Positions 48,783-58,355 of a stretch of DNA of 64,000 bases are shown one piece after another; position 1 is the first letter of the stretch, and every line of letters starts with the position of its first letter. Under the pieces are notes generated by a model. It was not told the DNA's origin, did no database searches, and was given only the letters and a program-made list of their open reading frames with translations. Both the position numbers and the translations under genes were made by a program. Source of the stretch: Adhaeribacter radiodurans (GTDB lineage: Bacteria > Bacteroidota > Bacteroidia > Cytophagales > Hymenobacteraceae); NCBI RefSeq assembly GCF_014075995.1, contig NZ_CP055153.1, positions 2,976,001 through 3,040,000 of the forward strand, read 5' to 3'.

Positions 48783-51071
48783 TTACTGACGCATTAACTT
48801 GACATTTGCTCTTACCTTTTCACCTTCTAACCGCAAGTAATAAACTCCTGATACCTTCATTTGCCGGGAGAAGTCAAACGAAAGTTCAGAACTTGGTTGA
48901 TTTAACGATAAGTGGCCGGCGGCAAGTTTAGCTCCTGTTGCAGACACAAGAAAGTAATTTAAATTTCCTTTGATAGGTTTGCTTAGTTTGACCTGCAGCT
49001 GCCCAAATGGAGTTGGAGTTGGATAAGCTATTACTTGACCAAACATGTTTGTTTGTTCCTTTTCTGCTTTTTCTGCTACCTCTAAGACTTCTCTTGACTG
49101 CGTAACTGACTTATTTACCACCGTAAAAGTTATCGTATAAGTTGCACTAGCACTACCGCCACCATTGGCTGCGGAATAGGCGGTACCCTTTAAGGTATAA
49201 CTTCCTGTGGCGGGAGTCCAACTATTATAATTACCGCTTTTATCACCGAATAAGGCATAGGGAGCACCTGTTTCCACCGTACTTCTACTCTGTTTGCCGC
49301 TTAATACCAATTTGACACTACCTACGCTGCTCGGATTCGTATTCGCCCGAATGTTCAAACTTTTTACGATGGCCAGATTAATTTCACTCCCTGAACTTAA
49401 GGTTCTAATAGGCTGATCGGTTGCGGCGTTAATTAAAGTAAAGCTTACTACCTGTTGACCCGGTGCCAGAATAAAGGAGGCGTTGATATTTTTGTTACCA
49501 TTCATGGTTACCGTAAGCGGGTTAGTTGTTACCGTAGCACTACCACTCCAACCATTGAATGTGTAGCCTGTTGCTGGGGTAGCTGTGAGAGTTACATTGC
49601 TACCACTATTATAGCTAGCTTGGTTAGGACTTTTAGTAACTGTGCCGCTCCCCGTTGTACCTACTGTTAAGCTGTAGGTCGACGTACCGGTGCGGCTGAA
49701 ATTGGCAGTAATGCTCTTATTGACATTCATCGTAATGGTGAGCGGGTTCGCTGTTCCCGAAGCAGACCCACTCCACCCGCTAAACTGGTATCCAGTAACT
49801 GGTGTTGCCGTTAACATTACAGTGGAACCACTCTCGTAACTGGGCTGGTCCGGACTTTTTAAAACGGATCCGTTGGCGGCAGTAACCGTTAAATTGTAAG
49901 TAGTAGAAGTAGGTTGATTGACTAGCTTGAAGGAAATAGTAAGCGGTGTTCCCGCTGTACCACCCCCACTAGCTTGCGTATATGGTGTACCCATTAAGGT
50001 ATAATCACCTGCGGTGGGCACCCAATTATTATAGTTGCCGTTATTATCACCAAAAAGAGCGTAAGGAGCAGCTGTTTCGGTAGAGTTTTTTACTTGTTGG
50101 CCACTTAAAGCCATTTTCACGCTACCCACCGTTAACGGTTCTGTATTAGCCCGAATATTAAAGTTTTTGGTAGTATAAGCAGCTACATTAATAACTTCTC
50201 CTGGTTGGATCTCTTTAATTAGTTGATCCGTATCGGCGTTCATCAAACTAAAACTAACTACTTTCTGACTGGAGCTAGGAGCGGAATAATACCCTTCGGC
50301 CACTAAGGCATTAATAAACCGGGTTACATTTCCGTTCATCAGGCCATCCACTCGGTTTACCTCGGGCAACCAATGTATATTACGCGTACGTGTTACGCCG
50401 TCCTCCAGGGCATCTCCCCAACGGGCCGATTCTCCAATAATAGCAGTATTAATGTAGTTATTAATTTGCGCCCAACGGGCCCTCGAAGCCGCATCGGTCA
50501 AAGCTCCCCCATTAAAACAATGCTTATTTACCCGTTCCACAAATACCCGCATAAAATCACTGTTTTTCCGAGCAGCATGCCAAATCTTGGCCATAGTAGA
50601 CGTTCCCGTAGGATTTTTGCGAAACTGGGGATGCACCCAGGCTCCCTGATTCGAGTTGAAGGAAACATCCCAGGAATACTCATTATCCCAAGCAAAATAC
50701 CGGAAAGGTTCGGCTGGCACATTACGGTTACCTCCGTGAAAGTTGTTGTTTGGCCAATCGCTCATCCCTGTCATCCAGGAAACAATCAGATAATCACAGA
50801 ATTTTTCTACGTCTAAGTACGATTTAAATTGCTCGTAATTGGTACTGGTACTCAGATCTTGGTTGAGGAGTGTATTTGTTAAATAATTAAAGCGAGTCGG
50901 GTCCCCGTGTCGAATACCATCGTGATCCAAAGCCATCCAGTCCTCGTAGGCACCGCCAAAATACTTGGATAGCATACCGGCATCGGAACGTTCCACCGGA
51001 TTGTAAAGGCCCCAATACAATCCGTTCACGTATAAATGCACAAAAGTTCCTCTTCCTCCTACTCCTGAAAT
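48783..51071 (-). pseudogene. CotH-type surface protein, C-terminal part, cut off by an IS
   Basis: Distal segment of a gene split by the IS at 51072-52280. It continues the CotH kinase-like domain (VHLYVNGLYWGLYNPVERSD, FAWDNEYSWDVSF), then a beta domain with GDNNGNYNNWVPTAG, two InlB-B-like repeats of about 70 residues (VTAANGSVLKSPDQPSYESG and VGTTGSGTVTKSPNQASYNSG), a second copy of the GDxxGNYNxW domain, and a T9SS sorting domain ending in VKLMRQ. An open frame can begin inside the IS (51086), giving MGKLTISGVGG, but it lacks a signal peptide. Joined with the N-terminal segment it makes an intact 1034-residue protein. Confidence 0.92.
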
Positions 51072-51135
51072 TGTAAGCTTCCCCAAAAATAGAACTGTTC
51101 AGGAAGAGGAAAAAACTTAACTTAGAACAGTACTT

Positions 51136-51402
51136 ATGAAAAGAAAGATCTTTAGTCCCCAACAAATTGCTAAAATTCTCAAGGAATTTGAGGATGGTAA
51201 AAGTGCGGCCGAGATTAGCCGAGAGCATGGAGTGAGTCAAGCGGCTTTTTACAAATGGCGGCAACGTTACAACGGTATGGATGCGACCGAGCTGAAGCGG
51301 CTCAAGGATTTAGAAGAAGAGAACCGGCGGTTGAAAGCCATGTATGCGGAACTAGCCTTAGACTTAAAATTAGCGAAGGAGATCATCGAAAAAAAGCTTT
51401 GA
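51136..51402 (+). CDS. IS3-family transposase OrfA, copy 2
   Basis: Identical 88-residue product to copy 1: HTH followed by a leucine-zipper-like helix, ending just after the slippery heptamer at 51390-51396. Needed to bind the terminal repeats. Confidence 0.95.
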   Translation: MKRKIFSPQQIAKILKEFEDGKSAAEISREHGVSQAAFYKWRQRYNGMDATELKRLKDLEEENRRLKAMYAELALDLKLAKEIIEKKL

Positions 51403-52235
51403 AGCCCTGCCAAAAGCGACAGCTGGTGGAAGAGGTTTACCAGCAACCACAAGCCGGCATCAGCAGGGCGTGCCGGGTATTGAGCTTAAGCAAGTCGGTT
51501 TACTATTATCAAGCTGTTAAAGAGGACCAACCGGTGGAAGAAGCTTTACGGCAGAAAGCCGAGCAGCATCCCCGAGAAGGTTTTTGGAAGGTCTATGTAC
51601 GGTTACGTAAAGAAGGCCATCTTTGGAATCATAAACGGGTTTATCGCATCTACACCGCTTTGGGTTTAAACCTGCGTCGTAAAGCGAAAAAGCGTCTACC
51701 CGCCCGCATCCAACAGCCCCTGCAAGTACCGCAGACATTGAACTATACTTGGTCGATTGATTTTATGAGTGATGCTTTGCTGAACGGGCGAAAGTTCCGC
51801 TCTTTCCATGTGCTAGATGATTATAACCGGGAAATCTTGCATATTGAAGTGGACTTTTCTTTGAAAAGCAACCGGGTAGTTTGGGTACTGAATCACCTAT
51901 TAAAGCGAAGAGAAAAACCAAAACAGATCCGAATGGATAACGGACCAGAGTTTGTGGCTAGCTTAATGAAGGAATGGAGTCAGGTCCAAGGGATAGAATT
52001 TAAATATATTCAACCCGGCAAGCCAACGCAAAACGCCTTTGTAGAACGGTTTAACGGTACCTTCCGCCGAAATGTACTTAATGCTTACTTATTTGAAAAC
52101 CTGGAGGAAGTAAGAGAAATTACGGCGACTTGGCTCGAGGATTACAACCATAAAAGACCACATGATGCTTTGAATGGAATGGCTCCCGTTGAATATGCTA
52201 GAAAAAAGCAGCTTAGTAAAGTAGTATCACCTTAA
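51255..52235 (+). CDS. IS3-family transposase OrfB (DDE domain), copy 2
   Basis: Identical to copy 1, intact DDE triad ([22 protein letters not shown]). Functional protein expected as OrfAB through a -1 shift joining at 51396; the first codons of this frame overlap orfA. Confidence 0.92.
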   Translation: MAATLQRYGCDRAEAAQGFRRREPAVESHVCGTSLRLKISEGDHRKKALKPCQKRQLVEEVYQQPQAGISRACRVLSLSKSVYYYQAVKEDQPVEEALRQKAEQHPREGFWKVYVRLRKEGHLWNHKRVYRIYTALGLNLRRKAKKRLPARIQQPLQVPQTLNYTWSIDFMSDALLNGRKFRSFHVLDDYNREILHIEVDFSLKSNRVVWVLNHLLKRREKPKQIRMDNGPEFVASLMKEWSQVQGIEFKYIQPGKPTQNAFVERFNGTFRRNVLNAYLFENLEEVREITATWLEDYNHKRPHDALNGMAPVEYARKKQLSKVVSP

Positions 52236-52280
52236 TTAGAATTTATAATTGTAACCAGTTCTAAAAACGGGAAGCTTACA

Positions 52281-53100
52281 AAATCGCTAATTGAGAGGCC
52301 CGGTACCATTCATCTCGGGTATAACACGTGCGGTTGGCATTAAAGCCCCGTGCCCAAGATCGGTTATTGCCGGCACGTAATACAATTTTAGTCTTTGTGA
52401 AAGAAGTAGCTGCGTCTTCCCCATTCAGTAAGGCCTTTTTAAATAAGTTAGTATAAATAATAGACTTAATATTTAGTTTTAGAGCTCGCTTCATCCGATT
52501 ATGGCTATGCGATTCCAAGCCGGTATCAAATTGTTCTTTGGAACCATCCGGATACAAGATTTCCACCGAAGATTGAAAGGTAGTCTCGCCTTCGTATAAA
52601 TCTAAGAATTCATTTTTGTCTAAAACCAACGACATGGTTGGAATAGAGGTCATTCCTTGTTTGATCATGCCACTGTAAGCAGAATTATTTACTACCTGAG
52701 GATCCATCTCATAGTCATGAGTAGCGGTTCCCCCGACTGAATTAGTGGCATATACATTATTAGGCCAACCCGGAATATTGGCGGGTTGCTTTAGCACATC
52801 ATCTAAGAATAGATAAGAATGCGTCATAACAGGGGTGGTAGTTGAACTATTAAAAGCAAAGGCTCGGACCACACTGGTGGTATTAACCGGAATAGCTTCG
52901 GAGTAAATGAAACCAGTAGTAGGTGTGGGAGCGGTTCCATTAATCGTATACCGGATGGTAGCTCCCTCCAGACTAGAGCTCAAGGTTAACAGAAAGGGAT
53001 TATCATAAAAGCCGCGTTCTTTCGAGAAAGTTGGCGCTTGACCTTGTGCCAGAAAAGGCAAAACCAATAAGAGTGATAAAATACGTAGCTTTCTTGTCAT
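52281..53100 (-). pseudogene. CotH-type surface protein, N-terminal part, cut off by an IS
   Basis: Proximal segment of the split gene. Signal peptide MTRKLRILSLLLVLPFLAQG, then a chitobiase/beta-hexosaminidase C-terminal-like domain (ATIRYTINGTAPTPTTG, SVVRAFAF, about 20-100), then the start of the CotH kinase-like region (about 135-273: MTSIPTMSLVLDKNEFLDLY, SVEILYPDG, VLRAGNNRSWARGFNANRTC). Translation runs three codons into the IS (stop at 52276). The truncated product would be secreted but would lack the catalytic loop and the T9SS domain, so it could not be surface-anchored. Confidence 0.92.
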
Positions 53101-53789
53101 GAATAGATATGATTAAGGGTTTAACAATAAAAAGCGGAAAGCGGGAAGAATGGAATGATTTAGAAATAAAGAGAAGAACTTTATTTCACAGGATACATTC
53201 TTGATGAGGATAAAAAGACATCCTGTATCGCCAATGAGTAGAAAATAGAATAGACTCCGTACAAAATTATTCCGAAGTGCATCTAACTTAACCTTACTTT
53301 TAAATTATTGCAAATTTTGGCACCAAAATCTTTATCTTTTTTATAATAATTATAAAATAATGGTCTTTGGCGCTTAATTACTTAGCAACATTTCTCTTTT
53401 TATAAGTGAAAATATCGTTAAGTATCAAGTATAAAAAAATTACTACTAAACTTAAATTCTTACTTGAGAAAAATTGACAAGCCACTTTTTTGTTTTTCCT
53501 GGTAGTTAGTAGGGAGTAAGCAAAATATTTAATTATTAAGAATAAATACATTGATTCATACTTTCTAAATTTTTATTTACATTAAATGTTATTCAATTAG
53601 AATTACTGCCTGGCATTTAATGTTTGAACCCCAAAGAAGGATTTAATTAAAATTAGCCTTCTTCGGGTTCGTCATTAGCTAATGGATAGTAGATCAAAAC
53701 CAGCGAAAGTTTCCTGATTAACTAGTATTAATAAGTTTTTCTTTCCCTAAATACGGTTGTCAATGAGGGTGAATTAGAATACTGGCTAC

Positions 53790-54046
53790 TAGCTTCTTTT
53801 TACATCGAGGCGGCTTAAAAGTACACATAGCAAAAGGTGGCTTGTATGTGAATGGTGGCGTTATAGGCTCCTTATCTTATAACCCTTCAACCCTTCCAAT
53901 GATTTCGGCACATTGGTACAAGATGTTCGCGGCGTTCGGGAAGAAATCAGAACCTAAAAAACCTTACTTAAAGCCTATGAAGTGGCTACGGAAGTTGGCA
54001 ATGAGCTAAATGAAATACAGACCATTAAAGACGAAGCTAGCCTTTA
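53790..54046 (+). pseudogene. Decayed gene remnant of unknown family
   Basis: Coding-like sequence on the plus strand in two phases. First SFFLHRGGLKVHIAKGGLYV continuing NGGVIGSLSYNPS; then, after a shift near 53885-53900, NDFGTLVQDVRGVREEIRT, an in-frame TAA, and KTLLKAYEVATEVGNELNEI, ending DEASL before the terminator. The last part is helical. No family is recognised; the shift and stop show it is not translated as one protein. Confidence 0.45.
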
Positions 54047-54049
54047 ATA

Positions 54050-54080
54050 GAAAACCCTAGCAATATTTGCTAGGGTTTTC
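54050..54080. terminator. Bidirectional terminator
   Basis: Perfect 14-bp inverted repeat (GAAAACCCTAGCAA / TTGCTAGGGTTTTC), 3-nt loop, flanked by T-rich sequence. Serves the remnant on the plus strand and the minus-strand membrane-protein gene. Confidence 0.85.
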
Positions 54081-54112
54081 TATTTTCAGGACTTCTTAAA
54101 AATATTATTTTC

Positions 54113-54913
54113 CTATTTAAAAATGGTTTTATAGATATACTTGGCTATACTAAAAAGTAATGTAATTACAGTTATATAAAACCCGATGAGACCTAATAAA
54201 TTAGTGTTCCGATCTGTCCAAGAAGATGAGTCAGCAGCAAGTAAAAGATCAGGAAAGAAGTTAATCTTATTTACGGAATATAAAACCACCACAATTCCTG
54301 AAATTACAATTAAAATTGCATACCAAACAGCTTTCTTTATAGCATTTTGGATAGTGGAAGCTTTTTCACTTACATTCTTCAAACTAAAAAAAGAAAAGGA
54401 AAATACTAACCAGGCTAAACCCATTACAAATTCTTTATATTGTTGTAAAGGAACGGGGTATTCTTTGGAATGGATAGACTCATCGATGGCTCTGTATAGA
54501 GCTTGAACTTTCTTTTCGTCTGTTCCTTTTACAGTTAATTTTCGATACCGATTTCCTAATGATAAATTAGCTTCAGTAATAGGTTGATTATCGAAATTAT
54601 AAACCAGGGATACTTCGGTATAACTTTCCTTTTCTAAGTTCAACAACTTAACTTGGTTGAAAGAGGTTAAGGTTATAGTTTTTTCATCTCTTCTAAAATC
54701 ACATTTAAGCAAGGGAAAATCCCGAGGATTAGAGCTGCCTGATGTTGTATCTTTTACAAAATATTCTATATCTGAAGCAATTTCCTTGAAGTCACATAAT
54801 GGAAGTCTTAAACTACCATATTCATTTGCCCTAGTATAATATTCAATAGGGGTTTGACCAATAGAAAAAAAGGCAAGCAAAATAGCAACAAATAATAACT
54901 TTATCTTAAGCAT
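54113..54913 (-). CDS. Hypothetical membrane protein with signal peptide, partner of an RHH protein
   Basis: A 266-residue protein of no recognised family. Signal-like helix 1-19 (MLKIKLLFVAILLAFFSIG), a periplasmic region of about 140 residues that is beta-rich, then about three transmembrane helices (about 164-180, 195-215, 240-262) and a Lys-rich end. It starts 7 nt after the stop of a 55-residue ribbon-helix-helix protein and is surely in its operon. The combination (small DNA-binding protein, then membrane protein, next to an integration site) resembles accessory or toxin-antitoxin-like modules, but this is inference only. Confidence 0.7.
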   Translation of the reverse strand: MLKIKLLFVAILLAFFSIGQTPIEYYTRANEYGSLRLPLCDFKEIASDIEYFVKDTTSGSSNPRDFPLLKCDFRRDEKTITLTSFNQVKLLNLEKESYTEVSLVYNFDNQPITEANLSLGNRYRKLTVKGTDEKKVQALYRAIDESIHSKEYPVPLQQYKEFVMGLAWLVFSFSFFSLKNVSEKASTIQNAIKKAVWYAILIVISGIVVVLYSVNKINFFPDLLLAADSSSWTDRNTNLLGLIGFYITVITLLFSIAKYIYKTIFK

Positions 54914-54920
54914 ATTATAG

Positions 54921-55088
54921 CTACTTGGCGGAAATGTCTTTTTTATCCTTTACTAATGTATTTTCTAAAACATCACTAGCAATTTCCACTATAGTTGTTC
55001 TTGGCTCTTTATTCACCTTTCTTTCCAACTGAATTTTGAGTAGTTCAGAGTGGGCAGCATCCGAAATTTGTATCTGTAGTTTTTTCAT
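54921..55088 (-). CDS. Small ribbon-helix-helix-like protein (55 aa)
   Basis: ATG at 55086-55088, stop TAG at 54921-54923. The product shows a short beta ribbon (KKLQIQIS), helix (DAAHSELLKIQLERK), a turn, and a second helix (TTIVEIASDVLENTLV): the RHH/Arc-MetJ layout of antitoxins and small repressors. It would autoregulate the two-gene unit as a dimer. Too short for homology by eye, so the fold assignment is by pattern alone. Confidence 0.65.
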   Translation of the reverse strand: MKKLQIQISDAAHSELLKIQLERKVNKEPRTTIVEIASDVLENTLVKDKKDISAK

Positions 55089-55277
55089 ATCCCAATTTAA
55101 GAGTATCTACTCTCAAAATTGCTATAAACATAAATAAAAATATTTTTTATAACTATTCATTATAATTTATAAATGTTTATAACAAGTCACAACTAATTAT
55201 AATTAGAAAAAAACCCGTAGGTGCGAACTCCGGGCTTAACTCACTAATTATTCATCATTATAAAACCGGTTTAAGGT

Positions 55278-55394
55278 ATGAAAAATTTAGCATCAAAGTC
55301 TAAGGTAGCAGCTCCTATTGGATCCTGTAATTTAAAGCCAGGTCAGAAAATCAAATCAGCAGCTTTATTACTGGGAGCTTACCAAAGAAAATAG
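55278..55394 (+). CDS. Possible small basic protein (38 aa)
   Basis: ATG...TAG frame coding MKNLASKSKVAAPIGSCNLK and continuing PGQKIKSAALLLGAYQRK. Basic and Cys-containing; no family known. It may be a chance frame. Confidence 0.2.
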   Translation: MKNLASKSKVAAPIGSCNLKPGQKIKSAALLLGAYQRK

Positions 55395-55423
55395 AAATAA
55401 ACTAAAATCGCCTAAAATAGAAA

Positions 55424-55453
55424 AGCCCCTCAGAACTAATCTAAGGGGCATTT
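55424..55453 (-). terminator. Terminator of the former tRNA gene
   Basis: On the minus strand GCCCCT and AGGGGC pair around a 12-nt loop, followed by TTTTCTATTTT, directly after the tRNA 3'-end fragment. This is where a tRNA terminator should be. Confidence 0.6.
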
Positions 55454-55456
55454 TTG

Positions 55457-55478
55457 CGGTCCGGACGGGACTCGAACA
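55457..55478 (-). other. tRNA 3'-end fragment, probable attachment site (tRNA-Asp-like)
   Basis: The minus strand ends a tRNA: G-TTCGAGT-C T-loop, T-stem, acceptor CCGGACC and discriminator G. Upstream it changes abruptly to AT-rich sequence, so only the last 22 nt of the tRNA are here. The G discriminator and sequence fit tRNA-Asp of Bacteroidota. Such a fragment beside a tyrosine recombinase gene is the usual att scar of an integrated element. Confidence 0.7.
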
Positions 55479-55662
55479 TATTGATATTATTAAATTCTAC
55501 TTACTCCTAAAACACACCAAAATGCCTTAATTATTATTCATAAAGGCATTTTACAATATAAGTACTAGCAAGTACCAACAGGCAAGTACAATTTTAGTGT
55601 CCGAAATATTTCCGAAAATTAAATGTGTATGGTATATTTGGGCATTCTTACTCTCATTTTTA

Positions 55663-56904
55663 ATGACCCTAAATTATTACTTGGATAAACCAAAAGCCGA
55701 AGGAGAAACTGCCATTTATCTTTTTCTCCGCACCGGTAAGCAGACCATTAAGTTGAATACTGGACAGTATATAAATCCAAAATGCTGGAACCCTAAACCA
55801 GATAGAAATGGTAACCACGTTAACCGGAAATATTCCGGATTCTCCAGCTTCAATGAATGGCTAGATGGATTAAAGAAAAATGTGCACGAGCTCTATAACC
55901 GCTTGACCCAAGATAATGCTGTTTCCTTCGAGGAATTAAAGGAAGCAGTCTTGGGTATATTGCAGAAAAAAGAGGTACAAGTAACAGCCACCTTTGCCGA
56001 CCTTTTCCGGACCTATATCGATATTAATACTTCTGAACGAAGTAAAGGCACTCTTACTAAGTACCGTGTACTTTTGAATCACCTGGAAAATTTTAGCAAT
56101 GAGAAGAACTATAAGCTGACCTTCGAATCCATAAATATGCAATTCTTCGACCTTTTTCGTACTTATTTAATAAAGGAGAAAAAGCATACAGATAATACCT
56201 TATGGAAAGACTTCGCTACTCTGAAATCCTTTATGAATTGGGCGTTAGCCAGGGATCTTCATCAGAACCTTACCTTTAAAAAATTTAAGGCACCCCAGAA
56301 AGGAGCAGACATCATTTATTTAACCGAAGCAGAACTGATGAGGCTTTACCAAGCAGACTTATCCCATAAGCCTAAGTTAGAGCGGGTACGGGATGTGTTT
56401 TGTTTTGGCTGCTTTACAGGCCAACGCTATTCGGATATAGCTAATTTGAAGAAAAGTAATATAAAAGGAGATAAGTGGCATTTAAGGACCGTTAAAACAG
56501 ATGAATCACATCAAGTTCCTTTAAATGCGTTCGCCTTAGCCATCCTAAATAAGTATAAAGATGCAATAAGACCCATACCCGTGTTGTCTAACCAAAAGAC
56601 AAATGATTACCTGAAAGAGTTAGGTAAGCTAGTAGGCATTGATGAGCCCACCAGCCTTACTAAAAGACGCGGGAATGAGAAGCTGACCAATACCCAACCG
56701 AAGTACGAGTTTATCAGCACCCATACGGCTCGACGGACTTTTATCACCCTATCGCTCGAAAAAGGAATGCGGCCAGAGGTAGTCATGCGGATTTCTGGTC
56801 ATTCTAATTATGCTACTTTTAAAAAGTACATAAAAATAAGCGAGAAAGTAACAGAGACAGAAATGAACCAGATTTGGCAGATGCCGGTTGATAGTAAGTC
56901 TTAA
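55663..56904 (+). CDS. Tyrosine recombinase/integrase (phage-integrase family)
   Basis: Site-specific recombinase of about 413 residues. N-terminal arm-binding domain (about 1-85; IYLFLRTGKQTIKLNTGQYI), core-binding SAM-like domain (about 105-205), catalytic domain (about 225-400) with the first Arg in TGQRYSDIANL, H-x-x-R in HTARRTFIT, and G-H-S...Y in GHSNYATFKKYI. The ATG at 55663 is preferred over a GTG at 55597, which adds a hydrophobic leader untypical of integrases. It lies about 185 nt from the tRNA fragment and is the obvious enzyme of the island. Confidence 0.92.
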   Translation: MTLNYYLDKPKAEGETAIYLFLRTGKQTIKLNTGQYINPKCWNPKPDRNGNHVNRKYSGFSSFNEWLDGLKKNVHELYNRLTQDNAVSFEELKEAVLGILQKKEVQVTATFADLFRTYIDINTSERSKGTLTKYRVLLNHLENFSNEKNYKLTFESINMQFFDLFRTYLIKEKKHTDNTLWKDFATLKSFMNWALARDLHQNLTFKKFKAPQKGADIIYLTEAELMRLYQADLSHKPKLERVRDVFCFGCFTGQRYSDIANLKKSNIKGDKWHLRTVKTDESHQVPLNAFALAILNKYKDAIRPIPVLSNQKTNDYLKELGKLVGIDEPTSLTKRRGNEKLTNTQPKYEFISTHTARRTFITLSLEKGMRPEVVMRISGHSNYATFKKYIKISEKVTETEMNQIWQMPVDSKS

Positions 56905-56922
56905 ATTCTATTAACACTTTGT

Positions 56923-57921
56923 ATGGTAAATTTTGGTGATAAGATCTTGAAAATAGTTCAAGAGCAAGAAAAAGTTTTTAATCCGACTCCAAAAATTCGG
57001 GAAATAATTTTACAAGAGTACTTAGAAGATTTCGACAAGTATAGCGAAGAAGGTTCTTATTTTGATGATTTAAATACAAGCGCCCATTTTGAAAGAGAAA
57101 TAGAGGATAGAGTTTCTGAATATCATAAGAATAAAATGAATTTTTTAGAAGGACTTAACCTTCGATCTGATTACATTACACTTAAAAAATTAGAATTGTT
57201 AAATCAGAAACAAAAAGATCAACTTTTTTATTGGGATACGCGGATTAGAATTCTAAATGCGTTTAAGGTAGCAGTCAAAAAACAACAGGAGTTAATTAAT
57301 GAAGAGACATTAATGCTGCCAAGGAGTTCCTCCTGCACTGTACCACTGGAACCAGGTAAAGTTCTTCTAACAATGGATAGTGACCCAGTCCTTCGACTTT
57401 TATATTTAGCCATAAAAGATAAACCTAGCTTAACAACAAAACAAGGGGAAAAGGCCCATTACCCAGTTCTGATTATTAATGATAGGCCCGTCACTCCCAT
57501 TAAGGCAATATTAACTCCTCCAAATGAAAGGCGTTATGCATACACTAATCTTTTCTATAATGGTAAGCAACATGAAGAATTTAATAAATTACCTAAGAGA
57601 AAGCCTAAAGTTACCCAGAATGAATTAGTTCTATTTTATTTCTACGGCCAGATACATAATGAAATTCAATCTTTTGCACAGATAGCAGAGGAATTTAAAA
57701 TGGCTACCCAATTAGAGGCTATAAAATACTTTACAAAGGATTACGGACTTTCAGGTGATAAATTTTATCATCGATTAGGCGATTTTCAAAATGGTAAAGT
57801 GCATTTAAGAAAAGACCGTGAGGTTGTAGAAGGGGCAATCAAACTTTTACAAAATCAAGGGTGCCCAAAGGGTGTTAAAGAAGCTAATAAGGATCTGCTC
57901 TCATTAATACAGGAAGGTTGA
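56923..57921 (+). CDS. Hypothetical island protein (332 aa)
   Basis: Unrecognised soluble protein, 18 nt after the integrase stop. The first 125 residues are strongly helical and charged (ILKIVQEQEKVF, IEDRVSEYHKNKMNFLEGL, LKKLELLNQKQKDQLFYW), the middle (about 130-215) is beta/loop, the end helical (IAEEFKMATQLEAIKYF, REVVEGAIKLLQNQGC). No catalytic motif, signal or membrane segment is seen. Similar unknown proteins often follow integrases in Bacteroidota islands. Lower G+C than the host genes fits a mobile origin. Confidence 0.72.
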   Translation: MVNFGDKILKIVQEQEKVFNPTPKIREIILQEYLEDFDKYSEEGSYFDDLNTSAHFEREIEDRVSEYHKNKMNFLEGLNLRSDYITLKKLELLNQKQKDQLFYWDTRIRILNAFKVAVKKQQELINEETLMLPRSSSCTVPLEPGKVLLTMDSDPVLRLLYLAIKDKPSLTTKQGEKAHYPVLIINDRPVTPIKAILTPPNERRYAYTNLFYNGKQHEEFNKLPKRKPKVTQNELVLFYFYGQIHNEIQSFAQIAEEFKMATQLEAIKYFTKDYGLSGDKFYHRLGDFQNGKVHLRKDREVVEGAIKLLQNQGCPKGVKEANKDLLSLIQEG

Positions 57922-58013
57922 AAGCTTAAATGCAGATTACAAGATATTACTCTTTTATTATCAATTAGTTGCATAAAATAACCCTTCTAAATAACCGGTT
58001 AATCCAATTCTGC

Positions 58014-58062
58014 TGAATGGTATATTATAATTTTGCTTTATAAAAATTTAATATACCATTCA
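58014..58062. promoter_or_regulatory. Inverted repeat just upstream of the HTH gene
   Basis: Perfect 14-bp arms (TGAATGGTATATTA / TAATATACCATTCA) separated by 21 nt, ending 2 nt before the ATG. Position and AT-rich loop fit an autoregulatory operator or a replication/excision protein site. Confidence 0.55.
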
Positions 58063-58064
58063 TC

Positions 58065-58355
58065 ATGTTTAAAACTTTTAAACCGAGTGACGAGAGGCTA
58101 AGCAACATAGAGCAGCTCTTGTTAATTATTCTGGAGCAGACACGCCCTGCTGAAAAACTATCTTTTCCACAATCAGAACCACCCATCAAGATTGAAAGAG
58201 TTTGCGAGCTACTAAGCATCTCCAAATCCACTGCTCGTAATTGGATGAAGGACGGTCGTATACCATTTAAACGGATTGGCAGCCGGATATATTTCTTCGA
58301 GTCCGAAATCCTGGAATCTTTAGAACAACCACTTAAATGGAGGAGAGCAGCATGA
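58065..58355 (+). CDS. Helix-turn-helix (MerR/excisionase-like) island protein
   Basis: A 96-residue protein. The N-terminal 40 residues are helical; residues about 45-90 form a MerR-type excisionase HTH (IKIERVCELLSISKSTARNW, MKDGRIPFKRIGSRIYFFESE). This is the helix_turn_helix_17-like protein that typically precedes RepA-like ATPases in Bacteroidota mobilizable elements, acting as excisionase or regulator. Its stop overlaps the ATG of the next gene (ATGA). Confidence 0.88.
   Translation: MFKTFKPSDERLSNIEQLLLIILEQTRPAEKLSFPQSEPPIKIERVCELLSISKSTARNWMKDGRIPFKRIGSRIYFFESEILESLEQPLKWRRAA

Larger units (their letters stand above)
51072..52280 (+). mobile_element. IS3-family insertion sequence (IS407-like), copy 2, inside the CotH-type gene
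   Basis: 1209 bp, same ends, ORFs and slippery site as copy 1, with target duplication AAAT (51068-51071 and 52281-52284). It lies in direct orientation to copy 1, 24,074 nt away. Removing it with one duplication restores the CotH frame across SQLAI|SGVGG. Confidence 0.96.
53101..54112. other. Intergenic, about 1 kb, with a decayed gene and terminator
   Basis: The left part is AT-rich and includes the CotH gene's upstream region. The right part holds the plus-strand remnant near 53790-54046 and the terminator at 54050-54080. Confidence 0.5.
55089..55662. other. Intergenic with tRNA fragment and terminator, integrase side
   Basis: Holds a possible 38-codon frame, the tRNA-type terminator at 55424-55453, the tRNA 3'-end fragment at 55457-55478 and the integrase promoter region. 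Confidence 0.5.

Noticed and set aside
26998-52280. Composite transposon formed by the two IS copies
   Set aside because: Each copy has its own 4-bp target duplication, different from the other, which shows independent insertions.
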